A stretch of 64,000 bases of DNA from Hymenobacter sp. 15J16-1T3B (lineage in GTDB: Bacteria > Bacteroidota > Bacteroidia > Cytophagales > Hymenobacteraceae), in NCBI RefSeq assembly GCF_020711235.1, contig NZ_JAJFAV010000007.1, positions 248,001 to 312,000 on the forward strand, in the 5' to 3' direction. Each line of letters starts with the position of its first letter. Position 1 is the first letter of the stretch. The translations under genes and the position numbers were made by a program. Shown piece by piece: positions 1 through 7,674 of this stretch. Below the pieces are notes generated by a model. It worked only from the letters and a program-made list of their open reading frames with translations, was not told the DNA's origin and made no database searches.

Positions 1-42
1 GAGGCGGAACACCCCGGCGTGATGGCCCAGCGCCACCGCTAG
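1..42 (+). CDS. 3' end of an unidentified gene
   Basis: The first 42 bases read as an open frame in frame 1 and stop at a TAG at 40-42; the last residues are EAEHPGVMAQRHR. A terminator-like hairpin follows within 40 bases, which supports a real gene end. Too little is visible to name the product. Confidence 0.5.
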   Translation, partial: EAEHPGVMAQRHR

Positions 43-80
43 CCGCGGGGGCGGCCCGTGTTGCTCCTTATCCAAACCCC

Positions 81-105
81 AAGGCCCGGCAACGGGCCTT
101 TTTCT
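81..105 (+). terminator. Rho-independent terminator after the truncated first gene
   Basis: A perfect 8-bp stem (AAGGCCCG / CGGGCCTT) with a GCAA loop is followed by a T-rich stretch. It lies just after the stop codon at 42 and before the DUF2461 gene. Confidence 0.75.
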
Positions 106-197
106 TTGCCGGCGGCACTAACCACCGTCTCGGGTGGTTGTTCATCACCGGGCCCGCCGGCCCGCTTTTCGCACTTCCCACTTCCCCTTCTCCGCCC

Positions 198-872
198 GTG
201 ACGGACCTCGCCCCCGTACTCGAGTTTCTGCGCCAGCTCAAGCAGAACAACAACAAACCCTGGATGGACGCGCACCGCGCCGACTACCAGCGCGCCCGCA
301 AAACCTACACCGCCCTCATTGCCGACCTGCTGCAGCGCGCCCAGCAGTTTGAGCCCGGGCTCCTGACGCTCAGCCCGTCGGACGTGATGTACCGCATCAA
401 CAAAAACGACCGGTTTCAGCAAAGCGACGAGCCCTACAAAAACCACATGGGCGCCGGCCTCAAGCGCGACGGCCGCCAAAGCCCCTGGGCCGGCTACTTC
501 GTGGCCCTCGAGGCTGGCGGCGAAACCTACGTGGGCGCCGGCCGCTGGCAGCCCGAACCCCAGCAACTAGCCCGCATCCGCCAGGAAATTCACTACAACG
601 CCGACGCCTTCCACTCCATTCGCCAAGCTCCCGAGCTGCTGCGCGAATTCCCCAATGGCCTCGACATGAGCCAGGCCCTGCGCACCGCCCCCAAAGGCTA
701 CGACCGCACCGACCCCGACATCGAGTGGCTGCGGCTGAAAAGCTTCTTCGTGTGGCGCGCCTTCCCCGACAAAGAAGTGCTCCGCCCCGACTTCCCCGAG
801 CGCGTGCTGGCCGCCTGGCAAGCCGCGCAGCCGCTGGTCAGCTTCCTGAACGAAGCCATGGCGGGGGAATAA
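198..872 (+). CDS. DUF2461 (TIGR02453-type) family protein
   Basis: The 224-residue product matches the DUF2461 family in length and motifs: an N-terminal LAPVLEFLRQLKQNNNKPWM block, then YRINKNDRFQQSDEPYKNHMGA near residue 75 and GYFVALEAGGETYVGAG about 25 residues later. The family is widespread and of unknown function; I know no demonstrated reaction. The frame is open upstream to an ATG at 138, but those 20 extra residues are low-complexity Pro/Ser sequence, so the GTG at 198 (VTDLAPVLEF) is preferred. It is a single gene between a terminator and repeat element D. Confidence 0.85.
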   Translation: MTDLAPVLEFLRQLKQNNNKPWMDAHRADYQRARKTYTALIADLLQRAQQFEPGLLTLSPSDVMYRINKNDRFQQSDEPYKNHMGAGLKRDGRQSPWAGYFVALEAGGETYVGAGRWQPEPQQLARIRQEIHYNADAFHSIRQAPELLREFPNGLDMSQALRTAPKGYDRTDPDIEWLRLKSFFVWRAFPDKEVLRPDFPERVLAAWQAAQPLVSFLNEAMAGE

Positions 873-903
873 GGGAGTAAAGAGTAAGGAGCCCGATCAT
901 CCC

Positions 904-1086
904 GACAGCCATCCTGAGCGCAGCGAAGGACCTTCCTCCTACCCCGCACCGCCGCGGCTTACGCAGAGCCAAGCCCAAACGCCCCGCTCGACAGGATAGC
1001 AAAAAGAAGCGCAGCCACCAGATCGGTGGCTGCGCTTCTTTTTAACGGGGCTGAAGGAAGATCCTTCCCGCTGCTCAGGATGACGG
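904..1086. repeat. Repeat element D: TIR-bounded bidirectional terminator (family 2)
   Basis: The left end reads CATCCTGAGCGCAGCGAAGG and the right end is its inverse, CTGCTCAGGATGACGG. In the centre is a perfect 19-bp hairpin at 1001-1019/1025-1043 (core AAGAAGCGCAGCCACC, loop AGATC) with A5 on the left and T5 on the right, so it can terminate transcription from both sides. It fills the gap between the convergent DUF2461 and kinase genes. Copy E at 11856-12040 has the same ends and the same AAGCGCAGCCACC core. Confidence 0.8.
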
Positions 1087-1092
1087 GGCTTC

Positions 1093-1716
1093 TTAAAACA
1101 AGCCGAACAGCTTGCCCTGAATCTTCTCGATAATGACGCCCAGGTCTTCGGGGCGGGCCACGTAGTCGAGCTGGTTTACGTCGATGACGAGCAGCTTACC
1201 GGCGTCGTAGCTGCTGATCCACCGCTCGTAGTGCTCGTTGAGGTTTTTGAGGTACTCAATGCGCATGTGCGTCTCGTAGTCGCGGCCGCGCTTCTCGATC
1301 TGCTGGATGAGCTTGGGCAGATCGGCCTTGAGGTAGAGCAGCAAATCGGGCGGCTCCACCATGCTGATCATCGAATCGAACAGCGAGCGGTAGTTTTTGA
1401 AGTCCCGCTCGTTCATCAGGCCCGATTCGTTCAGGTTCGCGGCGAAGATGTGGGCGTCCTCGTAGATGGTGCGGTCCTGAATCACGCCCTTGTTACCCTT
1501 CTGCAGCTCCTTGATGCGCTGCGTCTGGCGGAAGCGGCTGTTGAGGAAGTACACCTGCAGGTGGAAGGCCCACCGCGGCATGTCGTCGTAAAAATCCTTC
1601 AGGTAGGGGTTGTCGTCGACGTCTTCCAGGAACACTTCCCACTGGAAGTGGTGGGCCAGCTTGTGAGCCAGGGTAGTCTTACCGGCGCCGATGTTGCCGA
1701 CAATGGCGATATGCAT
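1093..1716 (-). CDS. Deoxynucleoside kinase (dNK/dGK-dAK type)
   Basis: This cytoplasmic enzyme phosphorylates deoxynucleosides for nucleotide salvage. The 207-residue protein begins MHIAIVGNIGAGKTT; the P-loop GNIGAGKTT is at 7-15, the DRT motif (equivalent to the family's catalytic ERS/DRS) at 81-83 followed by YEDAHIFA, and an arginine-rich lid KRGRDYE at 142-148. Length and motif order fit the dNK family. An in-frame ATG 33 bases upstream would add a Cys/Pro stretch before the P-loop, so the start at 1716 is chosen. Which deoxynucleoside it prefers cannot be read from the sequence. Confidence 0.92.
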   Translation of the reverse strand: MHIAIVGNIGAGKTTLAHKLAHHFQWEVFLEDVDDNPYLKDFYDDMPRWAFHLQVYFLNSRFRQTQRIKELQKGNKGVIQDRTIYEDAHIFAANLNESGLMNERDFKNYRSLFDSMISMVEPPDLLLYLKADLPKLIQQIEKRGRDYETHMRIEYLKNLNEHYERWISSYDAGKLLVIDVNQLDYVARPEDLGVIIEKIQGKLFGLF

Positions 1717-1828
1717 GGGTGGAGGGCAAATGCAGAATGAGGCCGACAAAAGTACGGGAAAGCCGCGGGCCGATTGTGCTGAGTGCGCAGGAATTGCGGG
1801 GCCGCTGGAAATATGGTAACTTATCTAT

Positions 1829-2314
1829 ATGCCGCTGTCTGCCCCGCTTCCCCGCACCTGCAAAATCCATTCGCCCGTGGAATTGGTCTACCACGTCGAC
1901 GACGCACACGGGCAGCGCGTGGCCGACTTCGGCTATTTTGCCGCCGAGCGCGTGCTCTACATCCGTTGGCACGGCCACCTCACCGCCGACGAGGTCATCC
2001 GCGTGGCCGAGGCCAGCCTGCCGTGGCTGGAGCAGCTGCACCCCACGGGCCTGCTCAACGACAAGCGCGGCACCAGCGGCGACTGGGGCGAAGCCATGGC
2101 GTGGATCGAGTACGAGTGGATTCCGCGGGCCAAAGTCAGCGGCCTCACGGGCTTTGCCTACGTCATCAACGCCGACATGATGGTGTCGTTCGAAAACGCC
2201 GCCTTGATCGACAAAATCCGCGAGCAAGTGGAGTTACGCACGTTCTACAGCGTCGGGGCGGCCTGGAAATGGCTGCGCCAGCACACCTTTCGGCGCACTG
2301 GCGCAGCAGCTTAA
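1829..2314 (+). CDS. SpoIIAA/STAS-like small protein, function unknown
   Basis: A 161-residue soluble protein with no signal peptide. Visible features are a central VLYIRWHGHLTADEVIRVAEASL block, LLNDKRG near residue 75, and a C-terminal MMVSFENAALIDKI segment. This pattern (strand, amphipathic helix, LLxDxRG, strand) recalls SpoIIAA/STAS-like domains, but that is only a fold guess. The gene at 36132-36539 has the same order of motifs (VLVVRW, LLDVRR, MLVYERDEY) and is probably a distant paralogue. The gene stands alone and is convergent with the next one. Confidence 0.7.
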   Translation: MPLSAPLPRTCKIHSPVELVYHVDDAHGQRVADFGYFAAERVLYIRWHGHLTADEVIRVAEASLPWLEQLHPTGLLNDKRGTSGDWGEAMAWIEYEWIPRAKVSGLTGFAYVINADMMVSFENAALIDKIREQVELRTFYSVGAAWKWLRQHTFRRTGAAA

Positions 2315-2373
2315 ACCATTCGGGAATTGCCTAGCCTGTCACGTCGGCCTTGTCGGAGCATCTCGCGGACCAA

Positions 2374-2407
2374 TGCCGGATGGCCACCTCAACAAGGAAA
2401 TCCGGCA
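2374..2407. terminator. Weak hairpin between convergent genes
   Basis: An 8-bp inverted repeat (TGCCGGAT / ATCCGGCA) with an 18-base loop lies between the convergent gene ends at 2314 and 2451. There is no T-tract, so a terminator role is tentative. Confidence 0.3.
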
Positions 2408-2450
2408 GCTGCCCAGCTTCGCGCGGCCCGGCGGTCAGTAGGGCCTACTC

Positions 2451-3152
2451 TTACTCACTGATGGCCTCCTTGGTCTTTTTGGCCTGCTCCAAGGTGCGGA
2501 ACTCGGCCTGCCAGGAGCGAATGCGCAGGCGGTCATCGACCTCAATCAAGTCGCGCACTTTCTCGTAGCGCTGGTTGAGGCGGGTGAGCACCACCGAGGC
2601 CTGGGCCCAGTCCTCGGGCGTCCAGTTTTTGCGGTTGGTGCGCACGTAGTCGATGAAGCGGCTGTAGAGGTCGGTCATCTCCGACGCCCGGGCCGTGGTC
2701 ACGTTCACGTTTTCGCCGAGCATGCGCGTCTGGGTTTGCTGGGCCGTTTCGGGCTGGCTGGCTTGCTTTTCCAGGCGCTCCTGCCGGGCTTCCCAGGTTT
2801 CGTACCGGTTTTTCAGGCCGGCGTATTCGCGCTTGCCCGCCGCCGTGAGGCTGTCGAGGCCGCGGTCGATGCGCGAGCTTTGGGTTTCGTATTCTTCCTT
2901 GATGCGCGGCAGTTCGCGCTTGGTGACCACGTCGGCCTTGTCGAGGTGGTCGTTTACCCACTCGCGGAACACGCCTAGGTCGCGCTCCACGTCGGAGAGG
3001 ACTTGGTCGGTGGTCGACGACGCTTTGGAGGGCGTTTTGGCGGGCGTGGTGGTCTTGGTAGGCGTCTTGGCCGGCGTCGTTTGGGCCGAGGCCGCGGAGG
3101 CGACCAGCAGCGTGGCGGCGGCGAAGGCGGCAGAACGCAGGATTCGTTTCAT
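2451..3152 (-). CDS. Secreted coiled-coil protein, function unknown
   Basis: The 233-residue product starts MKRILRSAAFAAATLLVASAASAQ, a clear signal peptide with cleavage near residue 24, followed by a Thr/Pro/Lys-rich linker (TTPAKTPTKTTTPAKTPSK). The rest is strongly helical and charged, rich in Glu/Arg/Gln, consistent with long helices or coiled coil in the periplasm. The frame extends 13 codons upstream, but the signal peptide fixes the start at 3152. Similar proteins appear in other Bacteroidota as uncharacterised DUFs. I cannot assign a role. Confidence 0.75.
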   Translation of the reverse strand: MKRILRSAAFAAATLLVASAASAQTTPAKTPTKTTTPAKTPSKASSTTDQVLSDVERDLGVFREWVNDHLDKADVVTKRELPRIKEEYETQSSRIDRGLDSLTAAGKREYAGLKNRYETWEARQERLEKQASQPETAQQTQTRMLGENVNVTTARASEMTDLYSRFIDYVRTNRKNWTPEDWAQASVVLTRLNQRYEKVRDLIEVDDRLRIRSWQAEFRTLEQAKKTKEAISE

Positions 3153-3275
3153 AGCGAGCAACTGAGGGAAAAAAGAGGCGCGGTCCGGCACCGGGCCGCG
3201 GGGCCCGCAACCGGGCTACAGCCCGGCTCTTTAAATTTCGGGCCAAACCCACTTACGGGCCGGAAGAACGTTCGT

Positions 3276-3282
3276 TATTTTG
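3276..3282 (+). promoter_or_regulatory. Possible -7 box for the GNAT gene
   Basis: TATTTTG, close to the Bacteroidota -7 consensus TAnnTTTG, lies 26 bases before the ATG at 3308 in a local AT-rich patch. No convincing -33 box is seen. Confidence 0.3.
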
Positions 3283-3307
3283 CGAAATTATATTCTGCCC
3301 GCCTCCT

Positions 3308-3829
3308 ATGCCCGATTCGGTAGCCGCTCCCGTCACCATTCAGCCCGCCACCGCGGCCGATATTCCCCTCATCATCGAGCTGGCCGAGGCCACCTGGGAG
3401 CCCACCTACCGCTTCATTATCAGCAAGGAGCAAATCGAGTACATGTACCGCGTCATCTACACGCCCGCCTCGCTGGCGCGGCAGATGCAGGACGAGGGCC
3501 ACCGCTTTTTGCTGGTGTACTACGACGGCCACCCCGCCGGCTACGCGTCGTACAGCGCCCGCTCCACGGAGCCCGAGGTGTTCAAGCTGCACAAACTCTA
3601 CGTGCTACCTTCGCACCAGGGCCTGGGCCTGGGCCAGCGCCTGGTGACGGCCGTGGAGGGCGGCGCCCGCATGGCCGGCGGCCAGTGGCTGGAGCTGAAC
3701 GTGAACCGCCATAACCCCGCCCTCACGTTCTACCAGCGCCTGGGCTTTCAGCAGCACCGCGAGGAAGACATTCCCATCGGCCCGTACTGGATGAACGACT
3801 ACGTGATGCGAAAAAAGCTGAACGGGTAG
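3308..3829 (+). CDS. GNAT-family N-acetyltransferase
   Basis: A cytoplasmic acetyl-CoA-dependent acetyltransferase of 173 residues. The fold is shown by an N-terminal TIQPATAADIPLIIELA strand-helix, the strand KLHKLYVLPSHQGLGLGQRLV, where QGLGLG is the acetyl-CoA pyrophosphate loop (motif A), and the C-terminal ELNVNRHNPALTFYQRLGF motif B. The ending DIPIGPYWMNDYVMRK is typical of Bacteroidota GNATs related to spermidine/polyamine acetyltransferases, but the acceptor cannot be assigned. The gene appears to be monocistronic. Confidence 0.9.
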   Translation: MPDSVAAPVTIQPATAADIPLIIELAEATWEPTYRFIISKEQIEYMYRVIYTPASLARQMQDEGHRFLLVYYDGHPAGYASYSARSTEPEVFKLHKLYVLPSHQGLGLGQRLVTAVEGGARMAGGQWLELNVNRHNPALTFYQRLGFQQHREEDIPIGPYWMNDYVMRKKLNG

Positions 3830-3942
3830 TCGGGCAACCCGGGACTGGTGCCCGGTCCGCTTCGCTGTTCTCATTGCCGGCTCATTCCGCTGCCGCACCT
3901 GTCACCATCTACTCTGTCACTTCACCATTTTTCCTGTTCCCC

Positions 3943-4167
3943 ATGCCCACGAAACTCACCGTTAACAACAACGGCTCGTTGCGCGTCGAAGGCGAAGACT
4001 TCGTCATCGTCGACGCCCAAGGCAATGAGTACGGCCTGCAGGGCCGCACCCTGGTCAGCATCTGCCGCTGCGGCCTCTCCAGCAACAAGCCCTTCTGCGA
4101 CGGGTCGCACAAAGGCCACTTCGAGCACAACGCCGTAGCCTTCGACCTGCCGCCCAAGAAGGCATAA
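3943..4167 (+). CDS. CDGSH iron-sulfur domain protein
   Basis: A 74-residue protein with the CDGSH signature: Cys41, Cys43, Cys52 and His56 (CRCGLSSNKPFCDGSH), the three-Cys one-His ligands of a [2Fe-2S] cluster. It is a soluble small redox or cluster-transfer protein; bacterial partners are poorly known. The start at 3943 is chosen because the frame upstream is low-complexity and the domain's first strand begins a few residues after MPTKLTV. It ends next to repeat element A. Confidence 0.93.
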   Translation: MPTKLTVNNNGSLRVEGEDFVIVDAQGNEYGLQGRTLVSICRCGLSSNKPFCDGSHKGHFEHNAVAFDLPPKKA

Positions 4168-4200
4168 GTAGCCGCCGGCCAGCAGCACGGGTTCACCCCA

Positions 4201-4407
4201 CCGTCATTGCGAGAACGAAGGACGACGCCATCTTTCCTCTCGCGGCACGACACCGCAATTGGCAGGAGCCCAAAAGACACCGCCCGAAACTGCAAAAGCC
4301 AGTTTCGGGCGGTGTCTTTTTGGTTGGCAAGGATTGTAGCGGCAGTGCTCCTGGCGGAAGGCTTGGCGACGCCTTCTGCGGTTGCCGCGCTTCGCTCGCA
4401 ATGACGG
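4201..4407. repeat. Repeat element A: TIR-bounded bidirectional terminator (family 1)
   Basis: A 207-bp element with perfect 13-bp terminal inverted repeats, CCGTCATTGCGAG at 4201-4213 and CTCGCAATGACGG at 4395-4407. The centre is a perfect 20-bp hairpin (4272-4291/4301-4320; stem AAAAGACACCGCCCGAAACT, loop GCAAAAGCC) with A and T tracts on its two sides. It sits between convergent genes ending at 4167 and 4442. Copies B (42708) and C (48704) share ends, core and layout. Confidence 0.85.
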
Positions 4408-4441
4408 CCGGTGCGGCCGCTGGCTCAACCGGGGTGACGGT

Positions 4442-4702
4442 TTAGGCTTGCTGGAAGAGCTGGTTCACCAGGTCTACGTACTCCTGCCGGGCCTCCTCCT
4501 GGCCTTTGCCGTTCAGGCCGGCCCAGGCGTCGTACTTGGCAATGGCTTTGAAGTCGAAGCCGCCGGGCCGGTCGCCGCTCACGTCGCCCTCGGTGGCTTG
4601 CTTGTAGAGAGCGTAGAGCTTGAGCAGGGTCAGGTTGTCGGGTTTCTTGGGCAGTTGCTGGGCGCGGTCGGCGGCGTCCTGAAATTCTTGCTGGGTTGCC
4701 AT
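4442..4702 (-). CDS. Acyl-CoA-binding protein
   Basis: An 86-residue soluble protein matching the ACBP family in length and motifs: KKPDNLTLLKLYALYKQATEGD at 19-40 contains the YxLYKQAT signature, and KYDAW at 56-60 is the conserved Lys-Tyr-x-x-Trp acyl-CoA contact. It binds medium- and long-chain acyl-CoA esters and buffers or delivers them to lipid enzymes. The ATG at 4702 gives the standard family length; an upstream in-frame ATG would only add 11 unrelated residues. The gene is convergent with the CDGSH gene across repeat element A. Confidence 0.93.
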   Translation of the reverse strand: MATQQEFQDAADRAQQLPKKPDNLTLLKLYALYKQATEGDVSGDRPGGFDFKAIAKYDAWAGLNGKGQEEARQEYVDLVNQLFQQA

Positions 4703-4801
4703 GGGCGGGGAATGGGTAGAAAGTGAGCGGGCCACTGCGGCCCGGGCAGTAAGGTACGGATTGCGCGGAATTTGGTAGGCATGCAGCGTTCTTTTAGCGC
4801 G

Positions 4802-4809
4802 TATCTTCC
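4802..4809 (+). promoter_or_regulatory. Possible -7 box for the amidohydrolase gene
   Basis: TATCTTCC, resembling TAnnTTTG, lies 32 bases before the ATG at 4841, with a TTCTTT stretch about 13-20 bases further upstream. Tentative. Confidence 0.25.
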
Positions 4810-4840
4810 GCCATCCGGCCCTGCCTCATTTCCCACCACC

Positions 4841-6136
4841 ATGCGCCTCCGTTCCGCTCCTACCCTTTTCGCCCTGCTGGCACTGCTTCCTCTATCGGCT
4901 GCGGCCCAGAAAACCTACCTGCACTGCGGCCACCTGCTCGACGTGCGCGCCGGCCGCTTGCTCACGGAGCAAACCGTGGTGGTGGAAAACGGGCGGGTGC
5001 AGGCCGTACAAGCCGGCTACACGCCCGCCGCCGGTCCGGCCGACAAGGTTATCGACCTGCGCAACCGCACCGTGCTGCCCGGGCTCATCGACTGCCACGT
5101 GCACCTGGAGGGCGAAACCAGCCCCAACGGCTTCCTCAAGGAATTCACCGACAACCCCGCCGACGTGGCTTACCAAGCCGAAGTGTACGCCCGCACCACC
5201 CTGCGCGCGGGCTTTACCACCGTGCGCGACCTGGGCGGTTCGGGCGTCAACATTGCCTTGCGCAACGCCATCAACCGCGGCTTGGTGCAGGGGCCGCGCA
5301 TTTTCACCGCGGGCAAGGCCATCAGCGGCACCGGCGGGCACATGGACCCCACCAACGGCTACCGCCTCGACCTGATGGGCGTGCCGGGCCCGGCCGAAGG
5401 CGTGGCCAACGGCCCCAGCGAAGCCCGGCAGGCCGTGCGCGAGCAGTACAAGCGCGGCGCCGACCTGATCAAGATTGCCTCCACCGGCGGGGTGCTGTCG
5501 GTGGCCAAGGACGGCTCGGCCCCGCAGATGACGGAGGAGGAAATCCGGGCGGTGGTGGAAACGGCCCACGACCTGGGCCTGCGCGTGGCCTGCCACGCCC
5601 ACGGCGCCGAGGGCATGAAGCGGGCGGTGCGGGCCGGCGTCAACAGCATCGAGCACGGCACGCTCATGGACGACGAGGTATTCCGGCTTATGAAGAAAAA
5701 CGGCACTTGGTACGTGCCCACCATCATTGCCGGCAAATCGGTGGCCGACTCGGCCACGAAACACCCCAACTACTACCCGCCGCTGGTGACCCCCAAGGCC
5801 CTGGCCATTGGCCCCCGGCTGCAGGGCACATTCGGGCGCGCCTACAAGGCCGGGGTGAAAATTGCCTTCGGCACCGACGCCTCGGTGTACCGCCACGGCG
5901 TCAACGCCAAGGAATTCCAGTATATGGTGGAGGCCGGCATGCCCCCGCTCGAAGCCCTGCGCGCCGCCACGCTCAACGCCGCCGAGCTGCTCGGCCAACC
6001 CGACAACCTCGGCGCCCTGGAGCCCGGCAAGCTGGCCGACGTGGTGGCCGTCGACGGCGACCCGCTGCAGGACGTGGGCAGCCTGCTGCGGGTGCGCTTC
6101 GTGATGAAGCAGGGCGCGGTGTACCGGCAGGACTAA
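4841..6136 (+). CDS. Secreted metal-dependent amidohydrolase (imidazolonepropionase/Xaa-Pro dipeptidase-like)
   Basis: A 431-residue protein with a signal peptide (MRLRSAPTLFALLALLPLSAAAQ) and then the complete amidohydrolase barrel. The metal-binding HxH is at 86-88 (DCHVHLEG), the bridging Lys at 211 (LIKIASTGG), histidines at 252 and 272 (CHAHG, EHGT) and the catalytic Asp at 346 (FGTDAS). These define the COG1228 group, whose characterised bacterial members include exported Xaa-Pro dipeptidases, so hydrolysis of a dipeptide or N-acyl amino acid in the periplasm is likely. The exact substrate is not readable. The signal peptide fixes the start. Confidence 0.88.
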   Translation: MRLRSAPTLFALLALLPLSAAAQKTYLHCGHLLDVRAGRLLTEQTVVVENGRVQAVQAGYTPAAGPADKVIDLRNRTVLPGLIDCHVHLEGETSPNGFLKEFTDNPADVAYQAEVYARTTLRAGFTTVRDLGGSGVNIALRNAINRGLVQGPRIFTAGKAISGTGGHMDPTNGYRLDLMGVPGPAEGVANGPSEARQAVREQYKRGADLIKIASTGGVLSVAKDGSAPQMTEEEIRAVVETAHDLGLRVACHAHGAEGMKRAVRAGVNSIEHGTLMDDEVFRLMKKNGTWYVPTIIAGKSVADSATKHPNYYPPLVTPKALAIGPRLQGTFGRAYKAGVKIAFGTDASVYRHGVNAKEFQYMVEAGMPPLEALRAATLNAAELLGQPDNLGALEPGKLADVVAVDGDPLQDVGSLLRVRFVMKQGAVYRQD

Positions 6137-6222
6137 CCCGCGGGCCCCGGCAGCCGGCACGCATTACGCCCACAGGCCCCGACGTTTAGCCGGCTAATTG
6201 CCGTATTGCTATTACCCGTTTT

Positions 6223-6983
6223 ATGCCGCGCGTTACCTCTTATCTGCTCGGCGGCGCGTTGCTGCTGACCGTGCCCGCCCGGCGCAGCACCACCTGTACC
6301 TCGACCTGCGCGGGCAGTTTGAAGCCGGTTACGCCCAGGGGTGGCTGCGAGGACCCCAGGCCCCCGGGCTGCGCGTGCGTCCGGGCAGCGTGAGTCCCCG
6401 CCCTGGGGTGGCCCTGCGCCTGCGCGGCCCGGGCCGCTGGAGCACCTCGCTTGACTACGCCGTGGTCGTGCTGGACTGCAGCTACGTCATCACGCCACCG
6501 GCCGGCACCCCGAGCAGCTTGCTCCGGGCCCGCGTTGGTCACTCCTTCGAGCTGGAGCGGCTCAGCTGGCTAGCGCACTACCGCCCGGGCCGGGTCCATG
6601 ACCCGACCCGGGCGGTCCGCAATCTGCGCTTGATATGGGAGTTGCTGGCCGGGGCAGGAATAAACTACCTCGGGCGTGATGTGGAGCAGCAACGCGGCTT
6701 TAGCTACGTTGTCAGCAACCAGGATACCGTGCTGCGAGCCCGCAGCAGCTTCCACCGGGCCTGGGCGCCGCAGTTCACCGCAGGCCTCACCACCCGGGTG
6801 CACTGGCGCAACCGGGAGCGGGCTTTTGTGAGCGTGTATGTTGCCCAGGGCCTGGCCGACCTGCTCAGCTTTGAAACCCAGTACGGCGTTGGCGGCGCGG
6901 CCATCACCCAGGGCCAGTTGCGGGCCCGCGGTTCGGCCTTTGGCTTCACGCTGGGCCTGTATAGCTGGCCGGCTCGCTCGTAG
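6223..6983 (+). CDS. Probable outer-membrane beta-barrel protein, apparent frameshift in the signal peptide
   Basis: The main open frame runs to 6983 and codes for a protein rich in alternating hydrophobic/polar strands (LYLDLRGQFEAGYAQGW, SFGFTLGLYSW-like ends), as in small outer-membrane barrels. Its formal start at 6198 gives a poor N-terminus full of Arg and Tyr. In the +1 frame, ATG 6223 encodes a good signal peptide, MPRVTSYLLGGALLLTVPA. One extra C in the CCC at 6278-6280 would join the two as VPAPAQHHLYLDL, a typical cleavage site. So the gene is either frameshifted or carries a one-base sequence error. No family is recognised. Confidence 0.6.
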
Positions 6984-7018
6984 CGCAGTCACCTCGGCGG
7001 CCCCCTACGTGCGGCCGC

Positions 7019-7579
7019 TTACTCCTCCGGCGGCAGTTCGCGCAGCACCCGGCAGGGGTTGCCGGCCGCTACCACGCCCGCCGGAATATCCCGCGTGACC
7101 ACGCTGCCCGCCCCGATGGTGCTGCCCGCGCCGATGCGCACGCCGGGCAGCACGATGACGCCCGCGCCCAGCCAGGCCCGGTCGCCGATGACGATGGGAC
7201 GGGCAAACTCCCAGCCGGCCGTGCGCGGACCGGGCTCCACGGGGTGGCCGGCCGTGCTCAACACCACGTTCGGGGCAATGAACACGTCGTCGCCGATGGT
7301 GACGGGGGCGCAGTCGAGCACGGTGAGGTTGTAGTTGGCGTACACGCGGCGGCCCAGGCGTAGGTTGTAGCCGTAGTCGAGGCGCAGCGGGGCTTCGAGG
7401 TGGGCATCGGTGTCGCGGCCGAGCAGCTCGACCAGGGTGGCGCGGTCCAGGTCGACGGGGCTCTGGTTGTAGCGGTGGCAAAGCTCCTTGGCGCGGTGCC
7501 GCTCGGCCACCAGTTGCGGGTCGTTGGCCTGGTACAGTTCGCCAGCCAGCATCTTGTCTTTTTCGGTAGGAGCACTCAT
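7019..7579 (-). CDS. Sugar O-acetyltransferase (maltose/galactoside acetyltransferase type)
   Basis: A 186-residue cytoplasmic hexapeptide-repeat acetyltransferase. The N-terminal helical cap (TEKDKMLAGELYQANDPQL) is the Mac domain, and the left-handed beta-helix follows, with repeats such as VTIGDDVFIAPNVVL and VIGDRAWLGAGVIVLPGVRIGAGSTIGAGSVV. His112 in STAGHP is the catalytic base position. It transfers acetyl from acetyl-CoA to a sugar hydroxyl; family members act on maltose, glucose or galactosides, and the acceptor here is unknown. It is convergent with the gene before it, with only 35 bases between. Confidence 0.9.
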   Translation of the reverse strand: MSAPTEKDKMLAGELYQANDPQLVAERHRAKELCHRYNQSPVDLDRATLVELLGRDTDAHLEAPLRLDYGYNLRLGRRVYANYNLTVLDCAPVTIGDDVFIAPNVVLSTAGHPVEPGPRTAGWEFARPIVIGDRAWLGAGVIVLPGVRIGAGSTIGAGSVVTRDIPAGVVAAGNPCRVLRELPPEE

Positions 7580-7674
7580 GGCGGCGAAGGTAGCAGCCGG
7601 TTTGCGCAGGCCTGCTCCTACTCAACTCTTTACACCTAGAACGCAAAATCCTGGGGTAGAGAAGCTGGAGACCT

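Noticed and set aside
4892-6160. An antisense frame of 422 codons opposite the amidohydrolase gene
   Set aside because: Same shadow effect; the plus-strand gene has all metal ligands and a signal peptide.
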